Assembly (NCBI RefSeq): GCF_000271845.1
Contig: NZ_JH719393.1
Span: 1,952,442 to 2,016,441, forward strand
Direction of reading: 5' to 3'
Source of the DNA: Rhizobium leguminosarum bv. trifolii WSM2297
GTDB lineage: Bacteria > Pseudomonadota > Alphaproteobacteria > Rhizobiales > Rhizobiaceae
Length of the DNA stretch: 64,000 bases
Shown here piece after piece: positions 18,044-26,076 of the stretch. The position numbers and the translations under genes were made by a program. Each line of letters starts with the position of its first letter. Position 1 is the stretch's first letter. The notes beneath the pieces are model-generated. The model had not been told where the DNA came from. It saw nothing but the letters and a program-made list of their open reading frames with translations, and made no database searches.

Positions 18044-18697
18044 ATGGATAGCCGCGGTTTTCGCGCGGTTCCTGACAGCCATAAATTCGTGCCAGAGGGT
18101 TACCCCAGTCTCACGAGCGGCGATGCCGCTCTCGTGCAGGGCCCGAGCATGATCGAAGCCCTGGAACTATTGTTGCGTCTGTCCAAGGACAAGACATGGG
18201 CTGATGCCACCGCGGCGGTGGGCCAGGGCAAGGCCGGCATGCAGTTCATGGGCGACTGGGCCAAGGGCGAGCTCGTGGCACGCGGCTACAGCGTCGACAA
18301 GGATTTCGATTGCAGTCTGGTGCCGGGCACATCGATCGCCTATTTCATGGTCATCGACGCCTTTGCCCTTCCGCTGACCAATCGGGACGGCACCGCAGAG
18401 GCGCAGCAGGCTTTCGCACGCATGGTGCTTGATCGCGACAATCAGGTTGCCTTCAGCCGGATCAAGGGATCGTTGCCCGTCCGCACCGATGTCGACCCAT
18501 CCGGCCTTGATCGGTGCGGCAAGCTTGGATTGGAGATGATCAAGGCAAGGAAAGGCGAAGTCAGTGCCCAATCCCAGGCCATGCCGACCCAGATGTCGGA
18601 AGGCTGGATTGCCGTGGTGGGCGACTTCTTCAACAATCGCAACACCTCCCCGCAAGAGGTTCAAAAACGCCTTCATGACTTGCTGATGCAGCGCTGA
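18044..18697 (+). pseudogene. Remnant of a sugar ABC transporter substrate-binding protein
   Basis: The frame carries about 190 residues that match the C-terminal half of glucose/mannose-type periplasmic binding proteins (an A-G-M-Q-F-M-G-D-W-A-K-G-E segment, G-S-L-P-V-R-T-D-V, and a final L-L-M-Q-R tail). Such proteins are about 410-430 residues with a signal peptide; here the N-terminal half and signal are absent, homology begins abruptly near 18140, and no transporter permease or ATPase genes are nearby. I read it as a truncated, non-functional copy. There is no recognisable start context at 18044. Confidence 0.75.
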
Positions 18698-18919
18698 GGG
18701 TGCGGACACCGTGCCCGCACGAGGAGTGATCAACGCCACGAAAGACCATGACGTGGCGTAGCGCGAATATCCATAATTCGCAGGCCTATCCAATACGCGC
18801 AGCAAACGACGCGCCGGCGACCCAATTCCCGCTGGAACTTGCAAGTTTTAACAAAGGCTTAAGCTTCCTGGATACATCTCGCATTAGTATTTTTTCATGT
18901 TCTGCGCGACGGTGGTTTT

Positions 18920-20254
18920 TTGAAGTCAGCTTTTTCATTTTCATTGGATCGATGCTTCCAGACCCTTCGCGGTCTCGGAAGGGACAGAGCCGGCAACGTC
19001 GCGATCGTCGTTGCCCTCAGTCTGGTGCCGATGCTCGTCGCGGTCGGCGCCAGTTTCGACTATATTCGCAGCTACAATGTCCGGCAGAAGATGCAGAGCG
19101 ACCTTGATGCGGCCTTGATCGCCGCAGTCAAGCAGATCAACAATACCGGGGACACCGACGCCCTCAAGCAGAAGGTCTCCGACTGGTTCCACGCGCAGGT
19201 AGAAAACAGCTACACGCTTGGCGAAATCGACATCGATACCGCCAACCACAACATCACGGCGACGGCAAGCGGCACCGTGCCGACGACATTCATGAAGATC
19301 GCCAATATCGATACCGTTCCCGTCAGCGTGGGAAGTGCCGTCAAGGGGCCGGCAACGTCCTATCTCAACGTCTATATCGTCATCGACACCTCTCCATCGA
19401 TGCTTCTGGCGGCAACGACTTCGGGCCAGGCGACCATGTATTCCGGCATCGGATGCCAGTTCGCCTGCCACACCGGCGATTCGCACAAGATCGGCAATAA
19501 GACATATGCCAACAACTATGAATACAGCACGGCGAAGAACATAAAGTTGCGCGCCGATGTCGCCGGCGACGCGGTCAAGGAGGTGCTCGCCCTGGTCGAT
19601 ATATCCGACAAGAATCACGAGCGGATCAAGGTCGGATTATATGGTCTCGGCGATTCCCTCACGGAGGTTCTCGCTCCGACGCTGAGCACGGACACGGCGC
19701 GCACCCGCCTCGCGACCTCGAGTTACGGCCTCACCAGCGCGACCTCGAAGGCCGCCACCTATTTTGACGTGTCGCTGACGACGCTCAAGCAGAAAGTCGG
19801 CGCTGGAGGGGATGGAACCTCCTCGGCCTCGCCGCTCAAGCTGGTGCTCTTGCTGACCGACGGCGTCCAGTCAAAGCGCGAATGGGTGACCAGTGGCTCG
19901 AGCTACTGGCCCAAAGTGGCGCCCCTTAACCCAGCCTGGTGCGACTATCTGAAAAACCAATCCAATACGATGGCGGTGCTTTACACGGAATACCTGCCGA
20001 TCACCACGGACTGGGGCTACAACGCCACCGTCGGCTCGACCATGGCGAGCGCCAACTGGAAGAGCACCTGGGGCGGCACGATGGATAGCGACGTGTCGAC
20101 CAGCATCACTCGGCGGGATTATATCCCCTATGCGCTTGCCGACTGCGCTTCTTCGAAGAGCCTATTCCTATCGGCATCGTCGTCGACCGAGATCACGGCA
20201 GGCTTGTCGGCGCTTTTCACCCAATATCTCTCTTCCGTTCGGCTGACCCAATGA
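18920..20254 (+). CDS. TadG-like pilus assembly protein with vWA domain
   Basis: A 444-residue protein. An N-terminal hydrophobic helix preceded by R-A-G-N-V-A-I (about residues 20-48) is the TadE/TadG-type membrane anchor. A von Willebrand A domain follows, with the metal-ion site D-T-S-P-S-M at Asp156 and an L-L-L-T-D-G-V motif later. TadG-type proteins are secreted or surface components of tight-adherence pili. The start is a TTG at 18920; no upstream in-frame ATG exists, so the start is uncertain. It overlaps the next gene by ATGA. The rest of a tad locus (prepilin, ATPase, secretin) is not in this window. Confidence 0.85.
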   Translation: MKSAFSFSLDRCFQTLRGLGRDRAGNVAIVVALSLVPMLVAVGASFDYIRSYNVRQKMQSDLDAALIAAVKQINNTGDTDALKQKVSDWFHAQVENSYTLGEIDIDTANHNITATASGTVPTTFMKIANIDTVPVSVGSAVKGPATSYLNVYIVIDTSPSMLLAATTSGQATMYSGIGCQFACHTGDSHKIGNKTYANNYEYSTAKNIKLRADVAGDAVKEVLALVDISDKNHERIKVGLYGLGDSLTEVLAPTLSTDTARTRLATSSYGLTSATSKAATYFDVSLTTLKQKVGAGGDGTSSASPLKLVLLLTDGVQSKREWVTSGSSYWPKVAPLNPAWCDYLKNQSNTMAVLYTEYLPITTDWGYNATVGSTMASANWKSTWGGTMDSDVSTSITRRDYIPYALADCASSKSLFLSASSSTEITAGLSALFTQYLSSVRLTQ

Positions 20255-20781
20255 GACGCGGGAAACGGTTCTCACCGCTGCGCCGCCTGATCGGCGACCG
20301 CAAGGGGGCTGCTGCGATCGAATTTGCGATCCTGGCCCTGCCGCTCTTCATCATACTGTTCGGCATTATCGAAGTGTCGCTGATGTTTTTCGTCAACTCG
20401 GCGCTTGATGCTTCGGTGCACAAGATTTCGCGGATGATCCGCACCGGCGAGGTGGCGTCCTCGAAGATCACATTGGCCGGTTTCAAAGCCAAAATATGCG
20501 CCGACATGCTTCTGTCGTTCAACTGCTCCAGCGGTCTCGTCGTCAAGGTGAACGTGCTTTCCGACATGTCGTCCGCTGCCAGCACCGACCCGATCGACAG
20601 CAGCGGCAAACTCGCCGTTACCGAGACTTATGATATCGGCAAGGGCAGCGACTACATTCTGGTTCAGGCGTTCCTGCCGTGGACGGCCGTCGTCAATTTC
20701 TTCAGCCTGTCGAGCGCCAAGCTTTCCGACGGCAGCTACCTGCTCGGATCTTCCGCTCTGTTCCGCAACGAGCCCTTCTGA
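20251..20781 (+). CDS. TadE-like pseudopilin
   Basis: A 176-residue protein with the TadE signature: a short basic start, G-A-A-A-I-E-F-A-I-L with the conserved Glu at the processing region, then a long hydrophobic helix. These pseudopilins are cleaved by a TadV-type prepilin peptidase and are needed for Flp pilus assembly. The ATG overlaps the stop of the vWA protein gene (ATGA), and the next TadE-type gene starts one base after its stop. Confidence 0.87.
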   Translation: MRRGKRFSPLRRLIGDRKGAAAIEFAILALPLFIILFGIIEVSLMFFVNSALDASVHKISRMIRTGEVASSKITLAGFKAKICADMLLSFNCSSGLVVKVNVLSDMSSAASTDPIDSSGKLAVTETYDIGKGSDYILVQAFLPWTAVVNFFSLSSAKLSDGSYLLGSSALFRNEPF

Positions 20782-20782
20782 C

Positions 20783-21367
20783 ATGATCATGAAACGGAGC
20801 CTGTCCCTTTTCCGGTTCTCGCGGTCCCGCATCCGCCATCTCGCGCTCGACCGGTCGGCTGCTTCAGGGGTTGAATTCGCCCTCGTGCTGCCGATCCTGG
20901 TGATGCTCCTGTTCGGCACCGTCGATCTCGGCCATGCGCTGACGGTCAGCCGCAAAATAGACGAGATCGCTTCTTCCACAGGCGACATGATTGCCCAGCA
21001 GAGTTCCTGGACGAAATCCGACGTCGCCAAGCTTCTTTCCGGTGCCAGCTTCATCCTGCAGCCCTATGACACCGGTGAGCTGACGATCACGGTCGCGGTC
21101 AACGATGTCAGCGCAAGCGGCAGCGCGACCGTCAACTGGTCCGCTGCGCTCAACACCTCGGCGGTGAATTCCGGCACGGCGAGCGCGGTCGCAGTCCCCT
21201 CCAAAATCCAGGAGACAGGCGTGCAGGTGGTGCTGACCCGGGTCCAATATACCTTGACGACACCAGTCTCGGCGTTTTTCTCAAATTTCACCGGACAGAA
21301 CGGCTATAGCTTCGATCGCTATTTCTTCAATCGACCGCGCGTGAGCGACACGATCAAATACAACTGA
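20783..21367 (+). CDS. Second TadE/TadF-like pseudopilin
   Basis: A 194-residue protein of the same family: A-A-S-G-V-E-F-A-L-V-L-P precedes a hydrophobic helix, with the conserved Glu in place. The ATG at 20783 (or the second at 20789) starts one base after the previous gene, whereas the longer open frame to 20630 lies within that gene. The three genes form a unit of minor pilus components without the assembly machine. Confidence 0.85.
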   Translation: MIMKRSLSLFRFSRSRIRHLALDRSAASGVEFALVLPILVMLLFGTVDLGHALTVSRKIDEIASSTGDMIAQQSSWTKSDVAKLLSGASFILQPYDTGELTITVAVNDVSASGSATVNWSAALNTSAVNSGTASAVAVPSKIQETGVQVVLTRVQYTLTTPVSAFFSNFTGQNGYSFDRYFFNRPRVSDTIKYN

Positions 21368-21660
21368 GCCGGAGGCTCTGTCGAAATCGCCGGACGTTCG
21401 GGTCAGTTATCGCCGGGCTGACAGTAGTGCTTTCCTTAGCGAGAGCGGCCGCTTCGCAAACGCCAGCCGGCCGATCCGCTGCTCCGCGAGCGGGTAGGTG
21501 AACCCTCGGTGAAGGGATCGTCATCACCAAGGTCAGGCATGTGGACACAAATGTACATTTTCCTGTTTGCATTTCCTCGCTTTTGCTAAGAACCCTTGCG
21601 GAAATTACCGCGCCGAAGGCCCCATCGGCACCCGGCGCCCAAGGAAATTGGAGATTTGCG

Positions 21661-22662
21661 ATGTCGGATGAGATCCTACTCGATCGGGTTGAAGCCGAGG
21701 CCTTGGCGATGCGCGCCTGTCTGGCAGCAGGCGCTGGGCAAGCGACCGCCCGCTCCCTCGTGGACGCCACAGTGTCAGCCGCGCTCTATGGACCCGCCAT
21801 GCTCGGATTTCCGCACATGGTCGATTATCTCGACAGCTTCCGCGAGGGCCGCATCAACCGCCATCCCACGGCGACATGCGAACGTCCCTATCCCGCCTTC
21901 TTCGTCGCGGATGCCGATCGGGGCATCGCGCAGCTCGGTTTCGATCTGACGTTCGATAATCTCGTGGCAGCGGTGCGCAATTTCGGGCTCGCGGTCTTCA
22001 CCCAGACGAACAGCTATACGGCGGGAGAACTGGGCTATTATGTCCGCAGGCTTGCCGGCGAAGGGATCGTCGGCATCGCCGCCACCAACGCCAACGCCAT
22101 GGTGGCCGCAAAAGCGGGGGGGCCGGCCGTCTACAGCACGAACCCCATGGCCTTCGGCTTTCCGCTGGGCGAAGGGTCGCTGCCTCTCATCATCGACCAG
22201 GCGTCCAGCGCGACCGCCTATGTCAATATCGTCGCGGCCGCAGCCGAGGGGCGCGCCATCCCGGAGGGATGGGCCGTCGACGAAGCCGGCAACGATACCC
22301 AGGATGCGGCAAGAGCGCTCGGCGGAGCGCTGCTTCCTTTCGGCGGGCGCAAAGGCGCCAATGTGGCGCTGATGGTGGAAATGCTGTCGGCCGGCCTATC
22401 CGGTGGCCCCTGGTCATTGGACACGCCCTCTTTCAGAGAGGGAAGTGCCAGCCCCGCCGTCGGATTGACCGTCGTTGCAATGATGCCGGGGCGCACCGAC
22501 GATGGTCTTGTCGAACGTGCCCGCCGCCAGGCAACCCGCCTTCAGGAGCACGGCGTGTTCGTACCCGGCGTCAGCGGCATCGAATATCCAAGGCCGGCGA
22601 CGGAAAGCCTGAAAGTGCCGCGCGCCGTCTTCGAGGCTGTCGTGAAAATCGCCGACGCATAA
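21661..22662 (+). CDS. Malate/L-lactate dehydrogenase (Ldh2) family NAD(P)H oxidoreductase
   Basis: A 333-residue Ldh2-family enzyme, unrelated to classical Rossmann dehydrogenases. Family features include a G-P-A-M-L-G-F-P-H-M segment near residue 38, A-T-N-A-N-A-M-V, and S-T-N-P-M-A-F-G-F-P. Members reduce 2-oxoacids or cyclic imines such as delta1-pyrroline-2-carboxylate. Given the convergent neighbouring operon with a proline-racemase-family enzyme, reduction of a pyrroline carboxylate is the best guess, but ureidoglycolate- or lactate-type activity cannot be excluded. The ATG at 21661 has GGAG 9 bases upstream; the long in-frame extension to 21541 has an unnatural composition. Confidence 0.85.
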   Translation: MSDEILLDRVEAEALAMRACLAAGAGQATARSLVDATVSAALYGPAMLGFPHMVDYLDSFREGRINRHPTATCERPYPAFFVADADRGIAQLGFDLTFDNLVAAVRNFGLAVFTQTNSYTAGELGYYVRRLAGEGIVGIAATNANAMVAAKAGGPAVYSTNPMAFGFPLGEGSLPLIIDQASSATAYVNIVAAAAEGRAIPEGWAVDEAGNDTQDAARALGGALLPFGGRKGANVALMVEMLSAGLSGGPWSLDTPSFREGSASPAVGLTVVAMMPGRTDDGLVERARRQATRLQEHGVFVPGVSGIEYPRPATESLKVPRAVFEAVVKIADA

Positions 22663-22689
22663 CGGTTCCCGCGATCGCCGGGATGACGC

Positions 22690-23367
22690 TCAGCGGGGCT
22701 TTTTTGCGGGAAGATGTTCGAGAAGCGATTGGCAGGCGCTCATGATGTGCGCGTAGAGCAGACCCGCCGCCTTTTCCTCATCGCGCTCGCGGCACGCTTC
22801 GAGGATCTGACGATGTTCTCGATCCGCTGTCTGCTTGCCATGCGACAGGGTCAACTGCACCCGGAGATATCGTTCCAGCCGGTCGTTTACCGAACGGATG
22901 GTGGTGACGAGAAATGGCCGCTGCGCATCCTCGTAAAGGCAGCTGTGGAACCGCCAGTTCAATTCCGACCACCGGGCGACATCCGTTTCCCCCGCGAAGG
23001 CGTCGCAATAGGCTAGCGCCTTTTCAAAAGTCTCTTCCGTCATGTGTGGGATCGAGAGCTTGATGGCATTCGATTCCAAGATGGCGCGCACCTCGAATAT
23101 CTGCGCGATCTCGGGCTCCGAGACCCTCGTGACGATCGCGCCCTTGTTGCGGTGGAATTCCACCAGACCTTCGGCCTCGAGCCGCTTGAGCGCCTCCCGC
23201 ACCGGGATCTTGCTGACGTTGAACAGCCGGGCGACATCGTCCTGACGGATCGGTTCTCCTTCGTCCAAGGAACCATCCGCGATGGAATCACGAATGAATT
23301 TCAAAATGACATCCGAGGCCGTAGGCGCCTTTCCGAGATTTGTCGCCTGAGCGGTGTTGAAAGGCAT
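22690..23367 (-). CDS. GntR-family regulator, FCD subfamily
   Basis: A 225-residue repressor-type protein: winged helix (about 15-80, with F-N-V-S-K-I-P-V-R-E-A-L-K-R-L-E) and a C-terminal FCD helical effector domain (about 90-215, with F-H-S-C-L-Y and a D-R-E-H-R segment carrying the expected metal-binding His residues). It is the last gene of the minus-strand catabolic operon, 82 bases after the SDR gene, and converges on the Ldh2 gene. The ATG at 23367 has AAGGAG 10 bases upstream. It probably controls this operon together with, or instead of, the GntR protein at 33019. Confidence 0.88.
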   Translation of the reverse strand: MPFNTAQATNLGKAPTASDVILKFIRDSIADGSLDEGEPIRQDDVARLFNVSKIPVREALKRLEAEGLVEFHRNKGAIVTRVSEPEIAQIFEVRAILESNAIKLSIPHMTEETFEKALAYCDAFAGETDVARWSELNWRFHSCLYEDAQRPFLVTTIRSVNDRLERYLRVQLTLSHGKQTADREHRQILEACRERDEEKAAGLLYAHIMSACQSLLEHLPAKKPR

Positions 23368-23410
23368 AGCCCAAGCTCCTTCTTTCCGGGACGAAGATCC
23401 TGCTTGGGAT

Positions 23411-23422
23411 ATCGTAGACGAT
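23411..23422. promoter_or_regulatory. Candidate GntR/FCD operator upstream of the GntR gene
   Basis: Inverted repeat ATCGT-AG-ACGAT, about 45 bases in front of the regulator start. The centre has the GT-N2-AC core common to FCD-type GntR operators, so autoregulation is plausible. Inference from sequence only. Confidence 0.4.
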
Positions 23423-23449
23423 CTCATTGCTCAAGGTCGAATGGCTCTT

Positions 23450-24205
23450 TCACGCCACGGCTTGCGCTCCCGTGATCTCCACCAAGGAGCCGCACATGAA
23501 GGCCGCTTCATCTGACGCCAGGAAGGCGACGAGGGCCGCCACCTCCTCCGGCTTGCCGATGCGGCCGTAGGGAACGAGCTTGTCGAGATCGGCGATCGTC
23601 CGGCCGGAGCGAGTAACACCCGCTTCGAGCATCGGCGTGTGGATTTCGCCGGGGCAGACGGCATTGACCCGGACCTTGTCGGGCGCATAGTCGCGGGCGA
23701 GGTTCTGGGTGAAGGCGGCGACCGCCGCCTTTGTCGTGTTATAGGCGATGTGGTTCGGCGCGGGGTAGAGCCCCCATTGCGAGGCCGTATTGACGATCGC
23801 GCCGCCGCCGGCAGCGATCATATGCGGCAGCGCCGCGCGGCAGAGATGGAACATCGAATCCAGATTAACCGCGAAACTCAGCTGCCAATCTTCGTCTGAG
23901 AGCGACAGCAGATTTCCGCGCCGGTTGATGCCGGCATTGTTGACCAGCACGTCTAGCCGCCCGTTGATCGCAAAGGCCTTCTCGACGAGCTCGACGCATT
24001 CCGGCTTGCGGGAAATGTCGGCCGCAATGGCGACGGCCGATCCGCCCTCCGCCTCGATCAGCGAGGCGACCTCGCCCGCTGCCTGGGCGTTGGCATCCGT
24101 CACCACCACCAGCGCGCCTTCCTCGGCCAACCTCTTCGATATGGCCGATCCTATGCCGCCTCCGCCGCCCGTGACCACCGCGACCTTGCCTGCAAACCTC
24201 TTCAT
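23450..24205 (-). CDS. Short-chain dehydrogenase/reductase (SDR)
   Basis: A 251-residue classical SDR. The cofactor motif is T-G-G-G-G-G-I-G-S-A near residue 13, N-N-A-G is at about 87, and the catalytic set is Ser in N-T-A-S-Q, then Y-N-T-T-K. An Asp after the second strand (V-V-T-D-A) suggests NAD(H) rather than NADP(H). The substrate is unknown; it sits between another SDR and the GntR gene in the hydroxyproline-type operon. The ATG at 24205 has a strong AAGGAG 7 bases upstream. Confidence 0.88.
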   Translation of the reverse strand: MKRFAGKVAVVTGGGGGIGSAISKRLAEEGALVVVTDANAQAAGEVASLIEAEGGSAVAIAADISRKPECVELVEKAFAINGRLDVLVNNAGINRRGNLLSLSDEDWQLSFAVNLDSMFHLCRAALPHMIAAGGGAIVNTASQWGLYPAPNHIAYNTTKAAVAAFTQNLARDYAPDKVRVNAVCPGEIHTPMLEAGVTRSGRTIADLDKLVPYGRIGKPEEVAALVAFLASDEAAFMCGSLVEITGAQAVA

Positions 24206-24268
24206 ATCGAATCTCCTTTTCACGCAACTCCGCACGCAAAACCGCAACACGCTTTTGCTCGAATTGCT

Positions 24269-25033
24269 CTACCTGATGTGACTGCCGCCGTTGACGTCGA
24301 ACGTTGCGCCGTTGACCGACGCCTGCGAAGGGCGAAGCAGGAAGGCCACGAGTTCGGCGATCTCGGCCGGCTCGGCCATTTCGCCGATCGGGATGTCGCC
24401 GACCGCCGCATCCTTTCCGTGCCTGGCCACAAACTCCTCGGCCATATCGGTGCGCACCCAGCCCGGCGCGATGGAGACGGCGACAACCCCGTCGCGCCCG
24501 AAGCTCCTGCCGATCGATTTGGTGAGATTGATCAGCGCCGCCTTCGTCGCGCCGTAGGGCATGGCGTCGGCGGCATAGCCGCGCTGTCCGGCACGGCTTG
24601 CCATGTTGACGATCCGCCCGCCGCCATGGTGTTTGAAATGTACGAGGGCTTCCTTGCAGAGGTCCGCCGCTGCAAAGAAATTCACCTGGAACTCCTTCTG
24701 CCAGGCGGCCCGCCAATCGGCCGGATCGGCATCGATAGAAATCTCGTTTCGGATACCGGCATTGTTGACGACCGCATGGATCCGTCCCGCCGCCGCGAGC
24801 GCGTCGCGCCAGAGCGTGAAGGCGCCGTCCGGGCTGGAGAGATCGGCCTGGACGATCAGGCCGTTTCCGCCGAGCTTGTGGAGCAGGGCTTTCGCCCTCT
24901 CTCTGTCGCGCCCGCAATGGATGACGGGCCGCGCGCCTTCTGCAGACAGGCCCTCGACTATGGCGGCGCCGATCCCGCCCGACGCTCCGGTGACAAGGAC
25001 AGTCTGGCCGGCCAGGGATTGAAGGTGGGACAT
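24269..25033 (-). CDS. Short-chain dehydrogenase/reductase (SDR)
   Basis: A 254-residue classical SDR with T-G-A-S-G-G-I-G-A-A at about residue 15, N-N-A-G, N-M-A-S and the Y-G-A-T-K catalytic motif. The H-C-G-R-D-R segment after strand 2, with Arg residues, is more consistent with NADP(H). It begins 8 bases after the epimerase gene and is followed by the second SDR, so it belongs to the same transcript. Which intermediate it handles is not evident; neither SDR is needed for the standard hydroxyproline route. Confidence 0.88.
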   Translation of the reverse strand: MSHLQSLAGQTVLVTGASGGIGAAIVEGLSAEGARPVIHCGRDRERAKALLHKLGGNGLIVQADLSSPDGAFTLWRDALAAAGRIHAVVNNAGIRNEISIDADPADWRAAWQKEFQVNFFAAADLCKEALVHFKHHGGGRIVNMASRAGQRGYAADAMPYGATKAALINLTKSIGRSFGRDGVVAVSIAPGWVRTDMAEEFVARHGKDAAVGDIPIGEMAEPAEIAELVAFLLRPSQASVNGATFDVNGGSHIR

Positions 25034-25041
25034 AATGACTC

Positions 25042-26076
25042 CTAAGCGAGCAAATCGACCTGGGGACCCCAGGTGTCGGACAGCGCGAAGCCCGTGGCAA
25101 ATGGATCGTCGTCGGATAGGCGCAGCTGTTCGCGGCCATAGATGAAAGCCCGGCCGGTTATTCTAGGCAGCACGGCGCGGCGGCCGCCCACTTCGGTTTC
25201 GCCGATCGCCTCCGCCAGGAATTCCCCGCCGATGATCGACCGCGACGTTCTGCGGTCTCCGACCGAAACTTCGCCGCGAGCATGGAGCGTCGCCAAGTTG
25301 GCCGAGCTGCCGGTTCCGCATGGCGAGCGGTCGACGCGACCGGGCTGCAGTGTCGTGCAAGTCCTCACCGCACCATCGGCCTCTCGCCCGCGAAACATCA
25401 CGTAAGCGATCTCATCGACGCCGCTCAGGACGGGATGGGAGACCGATACCTGGCCCGCAAGCAGCGCCTTGAGCTCGATGCCGGCTTCCGCCAGCAGCCG
25501 GGCATTGGCAGGCGCAATATCGAGGCCGAGCTGATCGACGTCGACGAGCGCATAATAGACGCCGCCGAAGGCGACGTCGATCTTGATGTGCCCCCATTTC
25601 GGCGTTTCCACCACCCGGTCTAGCGCCTCGGCAAAGCTCGGCACGTTGTCGAGGCTGACGGACAGGCACCTGTTGTCACGGCAGGTAGCGCGCGCGACGA
25701 CAAGGCCGGCGGGCGTATCGAGGCGGACGATCGTCTCCGGCTCCGACATTGGCACGCGCCCGCTTTCGAGAAGCGCGGTGACGACGCAGATGCAGTTGCT
25801 GCCGGACATCGGATGGGCGCGGTCGGCCTGCAGCACGATGAAGCCGGCGTCCGCATCGGCGCGGGTCGGCTCGACCAGCAGGTTCACCGACATCGCCACA
25901 TTGGCGCGCGGTTCGAAGGTGACGAAGCGGCGCAGGCTGTCGTCGACCGTGTTGATGTAGTTCATTTTGTCGAGCATGGTAGCGCCCGATATCACGGGCG
26001 CCCCTGAGACGATGACCTTGCCGATCTCGCCCTGGCAGTGGACCTGCAACAGATCGAGGGTCCGGTTCCAGTTCAT
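25042..26076 (-). CDS. Proline racemase / 4-hydroxyproline 2-epimerase family enzyme (Ser/Cys type)
   Basis: A 344-residue member of the proline racemase superfamily. The second catalytic Cys is present (Cys253 in S-P-C-G-T-G), but the first catalytic position, usually M-C-G-H, reads M-S-G-S-N with Ser91 in place of Cys and no following His. As I recall, Ser/Cys pairs occur in some hydroxyproline epimerase groups while Cys/Thr marks trans-3-hydroxyproline dehydratases. The neighbours (FAD dehydrogenase, DHDPS-type deaminase, aldehyde dehydrogenase) fit L-hydroxyproline to D-isomer conversion. Its start overlaps the aldehyde dehydrogenase stop by ATGA. Confidence 0.85.
   Translation of the reverse strand: MNWNRTLDLLQVHCQGEIGKVIVSGAPVISGATMLDKMNYINTVDDSLRRFVTFEPRANVAMSVNLLVEPTRADADAGFIVLQADRAHPMSGSNCICVVTALLESGRVPMSEPETIVRLDTPAGLVVARATCRDNRCLSVSLDNVPSFAEALDRVVETPKWGHIKIDVAFGGVYYALVDVDQLGLDIAPANARLLAEAGIELKALLAGQVSVSHPVLSGVDEIAYVMFRGREADGAVRTCTTLQPGRVDRSPCGTGSSANLATLHARGEVSVGDRRTSRSIIGGEFLAEAIGETEVGGRRAVLPRITGRAFIYGREQLRLSDDDPFATGFALSDTWGPQVDLLA

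Noticed and set aside
22700..22710. T-run near the convergent end of the Ldh2 and GntR genes as a terminator
   Set aside because: The run is part of the GntR coding sequence (Lys codons near its end) and no stable stem precedes it.
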